64,000 bases of DNA, from contig OX030959.1 of NCBI GenBank assembly GCA_943735955.1, positions 5,613,241-5,677,240 on the forward strand. The letters run 5' to 3'. The notes under the pieces are model-generated. The model saw nothing but the letters and a program-made list of their open reading frames with translations, had not been told where the DNA came from and made no database searches. The position numbers were made by a program, and so were the translations under genes. Shown in pieces: positions 11,676 through 33,841 of this stretch. Source of the stretch: Piscicola geometra. Lineage: Eukaryota > Annelida > Clitellata > Hirudinida > Piscicolidae. The stretch's first letter is position 1. Each line of letters starts with the position of its first letter.

Positions 11676-14582
11676 CTATTTTCAAACTTAAAAATGCAAA
11701 ATATTATGCTTAAACAGTTTATTCTGCCAAGGTTTATAACAAATAAATGAAGGAATAATGGTGATTTAGAAGACATAATCATGATGTAATTATTTTCAGA
11801 CAAAAATCTTGTTTTTTCATGATATGAGCCCAACATCTTTCATCAATAGATTTTAGGTATTTTAGTTTTTCTTTTGCCTACTATTTTTTTACGCTTCAAA
11901 CAATTTAAAAGTTACAAATATTACTTTATTCAAGTTTTAAAAACTTGTTATAAAAGAAATTCCAATAAGAAGACTAACGTGCAAAAATGTAATTTAACAA
12001 GAACTTTTGTTATGCGGAATAATTGGATTAATTGACTGCTGCCAATTGAATTCTTTGTTATTGCATGCCAAAAAAATTCTCTTATAGTTTAAGTCACTAA
12101 CTGTTTTCAATTGATAATTTTAGTAAACAATTTTTATGCGTTTGTAATAAAGCTGTTTAAAAAGCCAATAGCTTTCAAACATTTTTCAAAAAATAAGAAC
12201 TTTTAGATTGTATGCAATAGAATATAATTTGGATGAAACAAACTAACAAAAAATATTTTCTTAAACAAAAACTTAATTTATCATTTTTTCAGTTCTTAAT
12301 AGACAAAATTTAGAACCAAAGTTTTGTGTGTGAGAATATGCAGATTTTTATAAAAGTTAGTTTTATACAAGTTAAATAAAAACAGACTGTCGGATAGTCA
12401 TATTAGTTAACCAATAGTCGATAATGACTTTAAGCGTTAACGAATTTTTTAATAATTTGTTTTGAATAATTTTATTTTATTTCTTATTTGAATTTTGTAA
12501 AATAAGTAAAAGTTAAGATTGAAAAAAAGTTATGTCTTTTTAAGAATTTAATTTTTATACTTTTTTTAAAAACAAAAAACCTAAAGAAAATGATTCGTCA
12601 GCGTCTGAGAGGTTCCGCTTAATTGCGTTTCAATTCCGAGTTAACTCTAAACGATGCTTGTGCTGTTATTGCAATTATTGCTTTTTATTTTATATTTAAA
12701 AAGGAATTGCATTTTTTTCGTTATAATTTTTATTAATTATTATGAAATTTATAAAATTAAAGCATATTGAAGCCTTAATATTTTGTGGATTTGATTGTTA
12801 GAAACACATTTCTACTTGAATAGAATAATTCAATTTAGAGACGAAACACAATTATAATATCTTCAAAATATTAATAAAATAATGAAAGTCATTTGGTAAA
12901 CATTTCAACAGAACTGCTAAAAAGCAATATTCTGTATAGTCGAAAATAAATTTATCTATTTCCTAAAAAAAGTCTTGAAACTGTGTTGAAATAAAAACAA
13001 TGCATGACAGATACTTGAATCGAATGTCTTTCTTATGCGAAAACTAATATAAAAAAATAAATTATGAAGGAAATAATAATTATATAAAAAAAACAATAAA
13101 ACTATTATTAGATTTTTCAGTAAAAATAAAAATATTAAAAAATATTATTATGAATTCAGTTCAGAATAAAAATTCAACTAATAAAGAAAAATATAAAAAT
13201 TCAACCTACAACAAACGTTGAAAAGTAGTAAATTTATATTCCAATATGGAAAATTTTAAATAGACACTGAGTATTTGTTACATGAGTCAATGAAAACTCT
13301 GTTGTCTTTTTTATGGTTTTTTCAAATTCGTTTTTAATATACGTCTGCTTCAATTAAATGTTTCTTCACTCCAAAATTTGATTGAAAATATTTAATACAC
13401 ATTTTGACTCAGACTAGAGTATTATCAATAGAGAATATGTCCTTTGAAATTTTTAATGAATTATTTCAAGTATTTTTTATTTATATTGCCTTCTTCTGTT
13501 TCAAATTTATGAATTATTGTTTTTATAGTTTAATTTAAAATAATTATTTCTTTTTTCATTAAAACAATGTAATATATATATTTTTTCATGATATTATTTT
13601 ATATAAAGTTTCATAATAGATATCTTCGAAGTTTACTAGTATAATATTTGAAATAGATAAATTTAATGGTTAAATGAATTTTCAGAGCTTATTATACATA
13701 TATATAATAGTCGCTAAAGAAAAATCTGCTTACACTAGAGGTCAGACTTTAGCCTAGACATCAATCATACCTTTGATAATTAGGATTATATTTTTGATTC
13801 ACAACGGTGAAACTATTTTTGAAATATTATGAATTCTTGATAAATTATATTTTTATTTTCTCAAATAAAGCCAGATAACCTACTATAAATACAATCACTC
13901 TATTAATTTTACAGCCATTGTAAAAAATATTCATTAAATTTTTAAAAAAGATCAAAAATCGAATTTAAGATTTGACTAATAAACGTATTTTTTTGATTCT
14001 CACATCAATTTATTCTCATACATTTGTAAATATATTATGACACAAATTGAAATGTAATATTTTAAAATTTGATTAAATAAATAACTTAGTAATTCAATAT
14101 TATTTTTATTTTTAAGACTGAAAATTTTATAAATAAATAGTATCATAAAATAATAATAAAACAAAATGTGTGTTAGAGGGTGGTAAGTGTTCCTTAGTAG
14201 GTGGGAGGATCGAATGCAAATGGTGATGGTCATGTTCTGATTTATGCTGAAAGCTGATTTTTGTGATATCTCGATCTTTTAAAAATAAATTTGAACAAAT
14301 ATTAATATTGAATTTAAGCTCTTGTTTTTATATTATCCTTAAATGTTTTCCTCAGTAAATTTGAAGCTGGAAAAAAATTTCTATAATTTATTTTTTTATT
14401 TTAATGTAGAAATTTCTATAAAATATTAGATACATTAAAAATAATATTTTATTGAAATATAAAATAAATTTTCTTATTTTTTATCAGTGTATTATTGTTT
14501 TTCTTATTTTTCTTATTACTTTTCCTGCTAAATATTTCATGGCTCGGGTTAAAGACACTTTTATAATAATTCATTTTGAGGC
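11676..14582. other. AT-rich intergenic DNA with one small island
   Basis: Apart from a patch near 12590-12665 (CCGCTTAATTGCGTTTC, with homeodomain-type TAATTG cores), no feature was recognised. Short ORFs here have chance-like composition. Confidence 0.5.
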
Positions 14583-14632
14583 GTCATCTTTCATCACGAT
14601 CCTTTTGCACTGTATTTATGATGAAAGATGAC
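14583..14632. other. Perfect 14-bp inverted repeat (hairpin), 22-nt loop
   Basis: GTCATCTTTCATCA at 14583-14596 is exactly complementary to TGATGAAAGATGAC at 14619-14632. The loop between them is 22 nt. Flanking bases do not extend the pairing. The stem is short for a microRNA precursor, but a perfect 14-bp arm this close is not expected often in 64 kb. It lies about 5.7 kb downstream of the Hox gene. Confidence 0.6.
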
Positions 14633-16100
14633 AAGAATGGTGTGTTAGGTGGTGATTGACGTTCTTTGATTTTGTTTTATGATGGTAAGAAAAAATTATT
14701 TCAGATAAATAACAGTAAAAATCAAATTTCGTGGTTCTAATATTAAATGGGGTCAGGTTGAAAAATAGGATCAATTGAAAATCGCCCTGAATCAAACTAA
14801 ATACCGAAAAAGGTGAATAAAACTGATTTTTCGGGTCTTTTTTCTGAATCTAGGCAACAAGTCATTCAGTAAAACATGTATGAGAAAAAATTTTCAAAAG
14901 TTTTTTATCGTTCTTAAACAGAAATAGTTGAAACTGAGAAAAATGAAAAACTATAAAATTGTGAATTTACTTATAAACGAAATATGAGAATAAACAGTCA
15001 AAAAAGTCTTTGTCATAAAACATTTTGAGCCTTTGCGACTTTTTTCAAACATATGGCTTCAATGATGGAGATGATTATCTCATTGACCATCTATTTTTTG
15101 TGTCTTATATTCTTCTTTAATTTTGCATTTGTATGTAAATGTGAAAAATGATATATATTCTTAGGTATGAATTGCGTTTTATTTCAATTATAAACTTGAT
15201 GAACCTTCAGTTATTTTTGAGTTTTTCTTAATTTAATGAATGTTGAATGGTTAAATTAAAGTTTCACTTTTTAAAAAATTTCTGTTACTAATTGAACGCG
15301 TTCATCTAATTGAGTTTTCTCAATTATATACCATTTGTAAACAAATCACGCAAACATTTCGATTCAACAACTTTTGTTTTTTTCTACTTTATAGTAATTA
15401 AACATTTTTTATCAATTTTAAAATATGCTTTAAAAGTTTTTTCATGAAAGTGAATATTTCCTTGAGTTTTCAAAACGACGTAATATGATAGTAAGACAAA
15501 TTTCTATGAAACAAAAGTATTTTTATTTAAATAAAAACGAAAAAAACGATCATTTTAAATTTTGAATTTACATCGTTTTACTATAAGCGCTTCGACGCAG
15601 TCTTCTACAACTAAACACAATTCCCTTTTTCCCACTGCTATTTTTCTTCTATTTCAACATTTTAGTTATTCTTTAAAACTTCCTGGAAAAACTTTTTCCG
15701 TTTTTTTATTTTGAAATTGCTATACTTTAAAAAAGGTAGTTTAATCATTTATTCAGTCAATATATCATTTTTATAAACTCAACTTAGAACCATTGCGAAA
15801 TCTAATTGATTGTTCCCTTTCCGTAAAAAACTAAAAACTAATTTACAATTTAATGTTTTTGGTAAATATTTAGACATTTTAAAACTTCATGCATCAGTTA
15901 TCCACAACTTCATCTGTAAAGCTTCTTCTAACCGAATCTTCAACTATAAATCAACAATTTTAATTCGAAAAACCATTAAGAGCTAGCAGCAACTGCATTC
16001 AAAAACAGTTTACAAAATCGAAAAAAGAGTTTGAACACGCTAAAGCTTCATTGTCTGCTGAAACATCCATCAGCAACCCCTTTGACAGTTCCCTCGAATG
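14633..16100. other. AT-rich intergenic DNA, nothing recognised
   Basis: No gene, transposon or structured repeat was identified. A slightly GC-richer stretch near 15890-16100 shows no motif that I can name. Confidence 0.5.
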
Positions 16101-16312
16101 GCATGTATGTGTATGTGTTCTTTCGAGAAGTGGACGTATGTGTGTGTGTGTTTATATTTATATATTTTTTGATCAATTTAATTTTTTTGTGTGTTTTTTA
16201 ATTTGATTTTTGTGTGAGTTGAGTAGGTTCATAATAATTTGTATTTTTTTGTATATGAGTGACTAGGTTCTGTGTTTTGCTCCAACATATACGTATATAA
16301 AGAATTCTATGG

Positions 16313-16367
16313 TTTGTGTGTGTGATGATGTGAATGTGATTTTGTGTATATGTGTGTGTGTATCTAT

Positions 16368-16408
<41 letters not shown>

Positions 16409-16428
16409 TGTGTGTTTGTGTGTGTGCA
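16313..16428. repeat. (TG)n microsatellite, interrupted
   Basis: An imperfect TG/CA dinucleotide repeat with TA and TT interruptions. The purest part is about 16377-16400. A minor TG run lies near 16138-16150. Confidence 0.9.
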
Positions 16429-16439
16429 CGAAGTTTTAA

Positions 16440-19400
16440 TGTTAAGTATGTTTAATAAGTTTTGAGTTTTCAAATGAATAAGATTTTTTGGATGAATTAA
16501 TTTTAATTTTAGTAATATTTTGTAATAACGTTTTTTACAATATAAATAAAAAACTAACGTAAGTTTGTGAAACTATAGTTATAGGAATGACAGTTATTTA
16601 AATCGAAATGTTTTTAGTGGATCAAAATATTTTTTCAAAATAAATTTATTATCTATGTATCACTTTTCAGTTTTTGAACTATTCATTTTTGGTTTTAAAC
16701 TTTATGCAAAACGAAATTCGTTTCTGTTAATTTGAACTTTTTCTATGTAGATTGCGACAAATACCTAATAAATATTAGATTTTTTATTAACATTGAAGCG
16801 GGAAACAATTTTTTATACGCAAATGATTTTACAATAAAGAAAACCTTCAAAATTAAATTCTAAAATCCCTTAACGCGAAAAATAACATAATTTAAAAACT
16901 ACAACTGCAGTTTTCATACGCATTCAGTTATACAAATGTATTTTTCAAAGTTTTCGTAAATAATATGAATTGTAACAAACTATTTTTGAAAAATTCGTGC
17001 CATCTTTTAACGTTGTCACGTACGAAAAGCATTTTTTGAGCTCACGAAATAATTTAATAATTCATCTAATGTATACAGACATACATTCATACACACACAC
17101 AAAACTACAGATATAAACACAGAGACATTTAAATAATTCAAGTTCTTTATTTACGCAAATAATACTTACGTGACGGGATCAATTTTTGAAACGCTTCCTT
17201 TTTAGACTATTCTATTTTGCAACAAAAAAATAATGAAATAAAAACTTGAAATTATATTATTATTTATTTATTTTTTATTTTGTTGAAGCCCGAATCTATG
17301 GATTAAATTTGAGACAATGTGGCTCAATTTGAATATATTTTAAATAAAAAATTGTCAAATTTAATAGTTAAGAACAAAAAAGTAATATAAAAAACTATTT
17401 TAATTTTTGTATAGTGTTTAATTATAGTCTTGTTGTATTTAAAATATTTTAAAAATACTAATTACATACATTAGAAACTATAGAACGATCATCATTATCA
17501 TTAATATTAATAAGTCCGCTTAAAAACACAGTAGGAATCAAATGCCTCGATACATTATCTAAATTGCACTTTTGAATTAATCTAAATAGAAACTCGTTTT
17601 ATTCCTAATTAGTGTATATTGAATCTGTTAAAATCTAAATTTATTATGTTAATATTCATTTACATGTTTAAATTTATATAGGTTTTTTGAAAAACTTATT
17701 TTCATTCTTTGTTTAAAGATTAAAACAAACAGTAAAAGTATTTTATCATTTAAATTATGAACATAAAACCTTTATAACTAGAAAACTATATTAGCGAAAA
17801 CTTCTTTCCGCAGCTTAATTCTTTTTTTATAGAACAAAACACAACTTCTGACTATAATTTCCCCGTAAAACCATGTCATTTTTCAATGCTTTGTTTGTCT
17901 ACACCTGCTTGCTAAAAACCTATCAATTTGAAAGCAATTTTGTCTTTTAAAAACTTTTTTCATTTTTATCTGTTTTAAACCCGAAAAAATGTTGTATTTT
18001 ATTTTTTACTAATCAATTTGTTCAAATCGAATCATAAATAATTTTTATGCCATAAAAAAATTTATATGTAGAAAATGAGTTTAAAAATTTAATATCTTCA
18101 CACTTATCATTAAAAAAACTAATCAAATACTTAAATAAAGATAATTCTATGAAATCAAGTTTTCCATTAAAAAAGAATAATAAAATTATATGCTGTTACA
18201 AAGCATTGCCCAAATTCAGTTGGCACAGAAAATATTTCAATTCTTCTTTCCAATTTTGTTGTTTTGCCCATTTTGAGAATTAATATTTTTTTCATCTTTG
18301 AAAAAAAAGATAATTAAAGAAATAATTAATTTTCAGGCTAAACTAAGTTGAAAAAAATTTCTCTTTTGATTCGTTTGAAACAATTATTTTTAACGACTCT
18401 AAAAATAATTAAAACAAAGTTAATGTTTTATTAACTGTTTTGATTACATATCAATTATATGAATCAATTGCAAAATATAAAAAATTATATAAAAAACATG
18501 TTACTAGGACACAAAATATTAAATGAAAACAATGTATTTATTACTTCAATATTTAAAAATGCCTATAGATAAAAATCAAAATTGTATGGAATTTTTGGTG
18601 GAATATTTTATTCAAAAGTTACAAAGATGCATGTAGAAGTTCTAATAAAGCTGTTGATTATAAGATGAATTTATTATGCAACATTTATTTACCCCATTTC
18701 AGCTTGAAGCTATTCATGAAATTTTACAAATAGCGATATTTTAACTAATAAAAAAAATTAATGAAAATTTAAAAATAAAGAGAAAATATTAGTAAAATTT
18801 TTATAAATATAGAAAAATCTAGAAAATCATTTATTAGAAATTATTTTTTTGACAATTGAAAAGTTGATAGTAATAAAAACTATTAATAAAAAATAAATAT
18901 TTTTAAAAATTAAAGTTGTTTGAAAAAAAATATAATTAACTATTTTTCTCATAATTTATAAAATTAAAATGTGTACAATTTGATGAATACAGATAAGTAG
19001 GCTTCACAATCACAATTCTAACAAGACAACTACGAGTGAAATACAATATAATACAAGTTAACACATTTTTTTAGTGAGATTGATTCATTCATCAAACAAT
19101 TAATATGTAAAGTATAATTTAGTAGTAAATGAGTCTCAAAAACTCTAAACTTACAGGTATGGATTAAAAGGTATATTCCTTCCTATTTAAGATCCATCAT
19201 TTTTAAACGTCATTTAATCTAAAATCTGTTAATCAAATTCTTGTAATTTTAAAAATCTTTTATAAATATTTCGTACTAGGTGACAGAATTGGTAAATGTT
19301 GAGGTTAGAGTAAAATTATTATAAATTTATTAACTTATCAAGTTTCGAATGATTAGTTTTATTTTAAAACTTGACGGATTCTTAAATGAGACCAAAAATA

Positions 19401-20000
19401 TAAGAATTTGTATATTTATGAAAATGTGAACGCGTGTGGGCAGAGGACCAAAGACAATAATTTAGACGCTTTCTATCATGACATGAGTCAAATGTGGAGT
19501 CATCATGATTTAGTTTTGTATTAATCGGATGCTCATAAGAAAATTTTAAAATGCATTTAAATTCCAAGTATTATATTATATAAAAGCATTGTTATGATGA
19601 AATCATTTAAATCATACAATAGACGTTGAGTTCCACAAACTAACTATTGTTAAAGACCGAACCAGAATGAGATTTTCCATTCTCGATAACGTTAGAATAT
19701 ACTTGGCATATTTGTGGTAAAAATTTGTAAATAACCACTACAGAGGACAAACAACATCTCATATTTACTAAATAAACAAATATAAAAGTCACAGTGTACA
19801 ATTGAGTGAATATATTTATATTATTTTGCACTCTTAACAAAATAAATTAAAAATATAATATTTAGTTATACTCGGATAATAGGTTTAATTAAAATCATTT
19901 AAAGATTTAATAATAGATTTTTTTAGTGATAAACGTAAGAAATAATTGACATACAGAGTTTAAAAGAAAAAAAATGGAAATGTTCTAAAAACATTATTTA
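16440..20000. other. AT-rich DNA downstream of the Hox gene, nothing recognised
   Basis: No gene or mobile element was recognised. Some of 19300-20000 could belong to the Hox 3' untranslated region if polyadenylation is distal. The sequence does not show where transcription ends. Confidence 0.5.
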
Positions 20001-20049
20001 ATAAGTAAAGATTTTTTAATACAATATAAAAACTAAATAATCTTTTATA

Positions 20050-20365
20050 AAAAAAAGATATCGACAGAAAGTGGATCAAAATGAAGAGGGACATAAATAA
20101 GAGACCAGAACACGTCCATCTCCGATTAATCACGTGTAAATTGGATTTTCTTCTGTGACGTCATGACGAACGATTCTCCATTTTTATGTTGCTTGGTGCT
20201 TGCAGTTTCAACTAATCCATACATCACTACCACCACAACTACCGCTAAGCTACTGCTACTTGCTTTGATCCTACCACTACTAGTACTAAAAGTGTTCATA
20301 GTAATAATAACTTCTTTCTGCACATTGAGGAATATTAGGAATATTTGTTAATTTATTTTTCGTAA
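20050..20365 (-). other. Probable 3' untranslated region of the Hox gene
   Basis: A GC-richer stretch directly follows the stop codon on the minus strand. A consensus AATAAA (minus strand, 20357-20352) sits only nine bases past the stop, so a very short 3' UTR is possible. The base composition stays elevated to about 20100, which suggests a longer one. The region contains a perfect cyclic-AMP-response palindrome, TGACGTCA (20157-20164 area), followed by a second TGACG on one strand, and a CACGTGATTAA motif near 20123-20133. Confidence 0.45.
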
Positions 20366-28501
<8,136 letters not shown>

Positions 28502-29660
28502 CAGATCGATATTGATACGAGAGAAACACTTATGAACAATGCATTCGTTATACTGAATGTTATGGTGAATTGTTAATGAAAATAATCTATTCTTGTGTAT
28601 GAATTAAAAACTAAATTAATTTAATAAAACAAATAATTCTCACTAAAAGGTTTTTTCAAAACAATTTACCAAATAGGTAAGCATAGTATTTTCTCGTGAA
28701 AATTTTTACCAATCATCAAAAACTTGAAAAGTTTATCGAACCAGTATTTTTGAGACTTATCTAGTTAAATATGACAAGTTAAAACAAAACACACAAAAGT
28801 TGTTAGAAAATGTTTGTGCAATGAAATATTCTTAAAAGCCATTATGATGAATGATATAAAAAAAGTATTACATTCACTCGAAGGGACTAACTTTATTACA
28901 GCTTTGATTCAACTAATGAAGGTAATCAGTTTTTCAGACACCTTATCTAGATATTTTTATTTGGCAATTGCAAACTAGAGACAAAAATTAAAAGTTTTAA
29001 CTTGTTGTAGTTTAAAATTCATAAACCTTTTACAAATCTAAGAAAAATAATTGAGGTTGCAAATTATTTTATTTTATAAAGTATATTTTTATAAAGCATG
29101 AAATCTTCTCTGGCGAGTCTTATGTATATATTTATTTTTAATATGTTTGAATCAAAGACCTAAGGTTTTCATAATGTTCAAAAGATAATGTAGCATAAAA
29201 TGAAAATTAAAAAAAAACATATTTGTTAATCTGACAAAGTTGATCCCCATTAACCCTAAATACAACCCTTTTATTGTAATTGCAATTACAAATACTAAAA
29301 ACACCATCAGCGTTATTAGATTATTTAAAATCATCATTTTAATAATAAAAATCTTAAAAAAACGTGTTTACAAATCAAAATAAAATAGTTTCACTCACCA
29401 CTTAATCAGAAATAAAGTTTTTCAATTAAAAAAAACAACTTTTTTTATATTTATAATCACACCACGACTTTGACATCCTCAGAAACATCGACTAGAGTCG
29501 CCTTTATTTAAACTCTTTTTCATCTATATATGTCTGAGAGTGTATGTGAATATGTACATATACAAGGTACTATATACATATAACGTCACCTGTTGTCATC
29601 GTTAAATATTTCCAAGTCATTAAAAAGAGAAGGAAGCAGCTTGGTGAAACTTTAAGCGTT
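28502..29660 (-). promoter_or_regulatory. Hox 5' flank; possible promoter near 29455-29650
   Basis: No upstream coding exon is visible. A GC-richer patch on the minus strand holds an E-box next to a CRE half site (CAGGTGACGT, near 29585-29594), then TTTAAATAAAGGCG (near 29500-29515) as a TATA-like element, and the imperfect palindrome CGACTCTAGTCG just downstream. This would give a 5' untranslated leader of about 1 kb. It is placed by motif only. A non-coding first exon further upstream is possible. Confidence 0.3.
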
Positions 29661-29661
29661 A

Positions 29662-29975
<314 letters not shown>

Positions 29976-32544
29976 AGAAAAAATTAAAACGGGGTAATAG
30001 ATTTTCTAATTTTGAAAATTTTATGTAGTTTATTGCGTTTTACTTTTTTAGTTGTGCAAGCTATTATAAATATTTATATGATTCTTATGAATTAAAAAAA
30101 TATTTTTCTATTTTACTTAATGAACTTTGAAAACTTAGTTCTAAATTTTTGCATAGGCACCTAACGAAAAAAATGTTTTAAAATTTTTTTTTACTATTTT
30201 TTTATCGTTAGAGAGGGCTAATATTTTTATTTTTACATTCATTAATTATTTTTTACTGGTTTAGTTCACGTTAAGTACATAATTCCAAATTTGTTTTAGA
30301 ATAGTATAAGGATTATTTATAATCGTATTCATTTAGATTGTAATTTTAATAAAAGTTATCTCAAAATTTGAAAAATCATATTTTTATATGGAATTAAAAT
30401 GTGAGATTTAAAATAATTATTTGGATTTGAACTAATTTTGAACTAAACATTCTAAGAAACTGTTTGGTTTTGTTAATAAAGTTAGTTCTTACAAACTAAG
30501 TTTCAAAAATATTTAGTTATGAAAAGCTTTTAATTTGAATTATTTATAAATGAGACTGAAGATAATTTATTTACCATGTCAATCAAAGAAATAACATGAA
30601 AAATAATACAATTTAAGACACAATAGTGTATATTACAAATAAAAATAATAATGACAATTAAGAGAATTAATTGTCACTTCAAAATTATTTATAGTTTAAA
30701 TTTGATAAAAATTTATTTTATTTATTAGGTTATTAATCAATGAAGCAGAATATTCGAATCTTATCTATGATATGACTTTTCAGCAATACGTTGATATCTC
30801 AAAGGTGTACTAATTAATGAATATTTTAGGTTAATTATATTTTAAAATTAATTTTTACTTAATTATTGTATGAATATTTAAATTTATTTGACAAATAATT
30901 TCAAAATTATTCTTACATTTTTTTCTCTAAGTTTGATGGATAAATTCACTATTCACTGAATTATTAATGAAATATAATCTTTACTTATAATGAGCCTTAT
31001 TATGAAAAAAACTTTATATTTATTTTCAAAAAACTTTAAAGTTGTACAAAATAATTTTTTTCGAGTAAAAAAATCTTAATAAATATTAGAACTGTGTTTC
31101 ATTAAAAAATTAACTAGCTTACAACCAATAAAAGTTTTTTGTGATTCAGTATCCAAATATTTTTTATAAGTAAAAACTTTCAAAAATGTTTATCCCAAAT
31201 AGCATTGAACTAATTCAAACAATACTGATTTCAAGTTTATCTCTGAAGCTTTTATTGAAAGTTAAAAATCATAAAGTTTAAAGATTTAAGTTTTTCAATG
31301 AAAAAATGAAATCTGAAGGCAAGAAAGTCCAGAACTGCCCAAATAAGATTATCGGAATATTAATTAAAATATATTTTTTTTAAATTTTTTAGCTGTTTTT
31401 GGAACGAGATTTTTGTTCATTATGACTTTTATAAAATGTTCTAGCATTTCCGAAAAACCTAGTTTCAAAATACGAATATGAATAATAAAAAACTCAACTT
31501 AACATATAGTAATTAAATATTATGAAATATATCAATACAAAAGTTTCATTTGGATTGATATAAAAATCTTTCACAAATGCTTTGAACACCTGAATCTTAT
31601 TTGTCATTAATAGCCAGATGAATATTGCGGAACTCTGAACTTATATATCAATTTAAGGACAGATATTTTATACTTTTTATTTTAAACAGTTATAAATCTT
31701 TAAAATTTTCGAATTAAATAATATATAATTAAAGATAAACTTGTAAGTAATAATTCATACCAGTTAAAAGTGTTTTTTTTAAATGATTTTTATATTAATA
31801 AAGATAAACTAGTAGGTGAAGTTGAACTAAGAAACGGAAAATTCAGAACTTTGATGGGTTTGGGAAAATAGTCACAATAGGCATATTTTTAAATTTAAAA
31901 CAAAAAAACTTTCTTAATTTTCCTTATCTGATTAGTTTTAGTGAGAAGATGAAAAATTAGTTTTGGCTTATTCAAAGTTATAAAGATTGTTTTCTAATAC
32001 GAAATCTATTTAGATGTTGAATGATTTTTGACAATACAAAAAAATTATCAAATTTTGAATTATTTAATAAACTTTATGGAATAAAATATGATTTAAACAT
32101 CACAATAGCATTACACAAATAAATGAGGGCAAATGATAAGGAATATCAAGTTTCTGAATTTGGCCAAGACGAATAGTTTGATGAAAAGAAACTGGCAAAA
32201 GAAATTAAGAAGTTAGTCAATAAATTAAATAAAACTCAAAATATATTTTAGTAAATAATGTTTTTTTTAGTTTAATGATATTAAAGTGATTTTGATACAT
32301 ATGAGTGTTAGATCGAAAAAAATAATAAATATTATCTTATGAATTAGCCGCAAATGAAAGTTTTTAAATGTGAAAAACTTGAAAGCTAATCAATCTTTGA
32401 TTCGGGAGATGTGCAACATTTCTGACTCGATGAATTCTGCATTTTATCAGAGATTATTTTTCGCGTAAATCTGTCAACAAGTTGAAGTTTCAATGCACTG
32501 ATACTTTGAGGTAGTATTGTTCCATCTTATTTGATATGTGATTC

Positions 32545-32547
<3 letters not shown>

Positions 32548-32581
<34 letters not shown>
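32548..32581. repeat. (AT)n microsatellite
   Basis: A pure AT dinucleotide run in intergenic DNA. Confidence 0.9.
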
Positions 32582-32585
<4 letters not shown>

Positions 32586-33816
32586 GAAGAATTTAAAATA
32601 AATTATCAATAAAAATCAATCTATATTTAAAATTATTTAAATTATATCAATTAATTAATTAACTAATAACACACTAGGTTCATTCATTAAAAAGTTTAAT
32701 TGATAATTATCGTGCACTATAGTGAAAAGAGGATCCGTGAACTGCCTGCTCATGGTTTACTTATATGCATATATTAATCTAATTTTCAAAGAATTATTTT
32801 CACTAACAGCAAATCTTTAACACACGATCAACATACGAAGATTTTAAGTTCTTTGAAACTAAAGTCTGAATCGACAAACATTTATACCAAAATGGACGAA
32901 ATCATCTTTTTAGCAGCACAGTCTAAGATTTACACTATCGATTTATCCACGGTTAACAATAGGAGGATACTTTTTAAACTAAGATTGGAATTGAATAGTA
33001 TTCACCAATCATAGTTGGTAAAAACAAGCCATATAGCTGAATTCCTCGTACATAACAAGTTTCACAAAAACCTTCTTATGGAAAGTGATCCTAAGATCTT
33101 AAACTTGAAGATTCTATAATAACAAAAGGAAATTTTTTTACATACACTTCAAATATTGAGAAATTTATAATGGACAGATACGACAAACTCTCCCACCAAC
33201 AAAGGTTTCAAGTTAACTCTAATTACCAAATGCGTGAACCTAAACTCAAAATCATGAAAGAGGTCCACGATCTATAAAAAATGCTAAGTTCAGATTTAAA
33301 TTAAAAAACATAAGATAAATTATTAGTTAAATCGATTAAGAAAAAAAATGATTTTCTGCATTAGCTTGAAGTTGTTTTTTTGTAGGTAAATTAGGCTTGA
33401 AAAATTTTTAACACTTTATTTTGTTAATATTTTCTAAAACGTGTGACAAATGTTTTTTTTGGATCTTATTTAATGAAAAACTTTGTGTTTTCAACTCTTC
33501 AATATGATAATATAGGAGCAGAAATTTTTTTCTTTCAATGGTAAGGCACTTTTTTAAAAAAAGGTAAAATTCAAATATAAGTTATGTTTTTCAAAGCTTA
33601 TATTGTTTGAAACTCATTATTTCAATTTATAATAACTATGCGTGCTCATATTCACTTAATTGGAAAAATCTACAATGAAAATTACTTATTAATGCTAAAC
33701 AGTTGTTTATTAATACTTTCATTTGTATTAGGTGACAAACGAGTGTTTTTATCTAAACCTGGCATGTATTAATTATTTCAAACTGGGAAGAATTTATCAA
33801 GTAACCGCATCCGATA

Positions 33817-33841
33817 AGACTCCACAGGGAGTCTGTTTTTT
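33817..33841 (+). other. Small stem-loop followed by six T
   Basis: AGACTCC pairs perfectly with GGAGTCT around an ACAG loop, then G and TTTTTT. The shape resembles a polymerase III stop or a small structured RNA end. There is no supporting upstream promoter, so its function is unknown. Confidence 0.3.

Noticed and set aside
16198..16473. A His/Thr-rich 91-codon minus frame
   Set aside because: It is simply the translation of the (TG)n microsatellite.
28530..28565. Resemblance of CGTTATACTGAATGTTATGG to the Hox-cluster microRNA iab-4
   Set aside because: The seed has an extra base and the surrounding sequence does not fold into a convincing precursor. It is probably chance.
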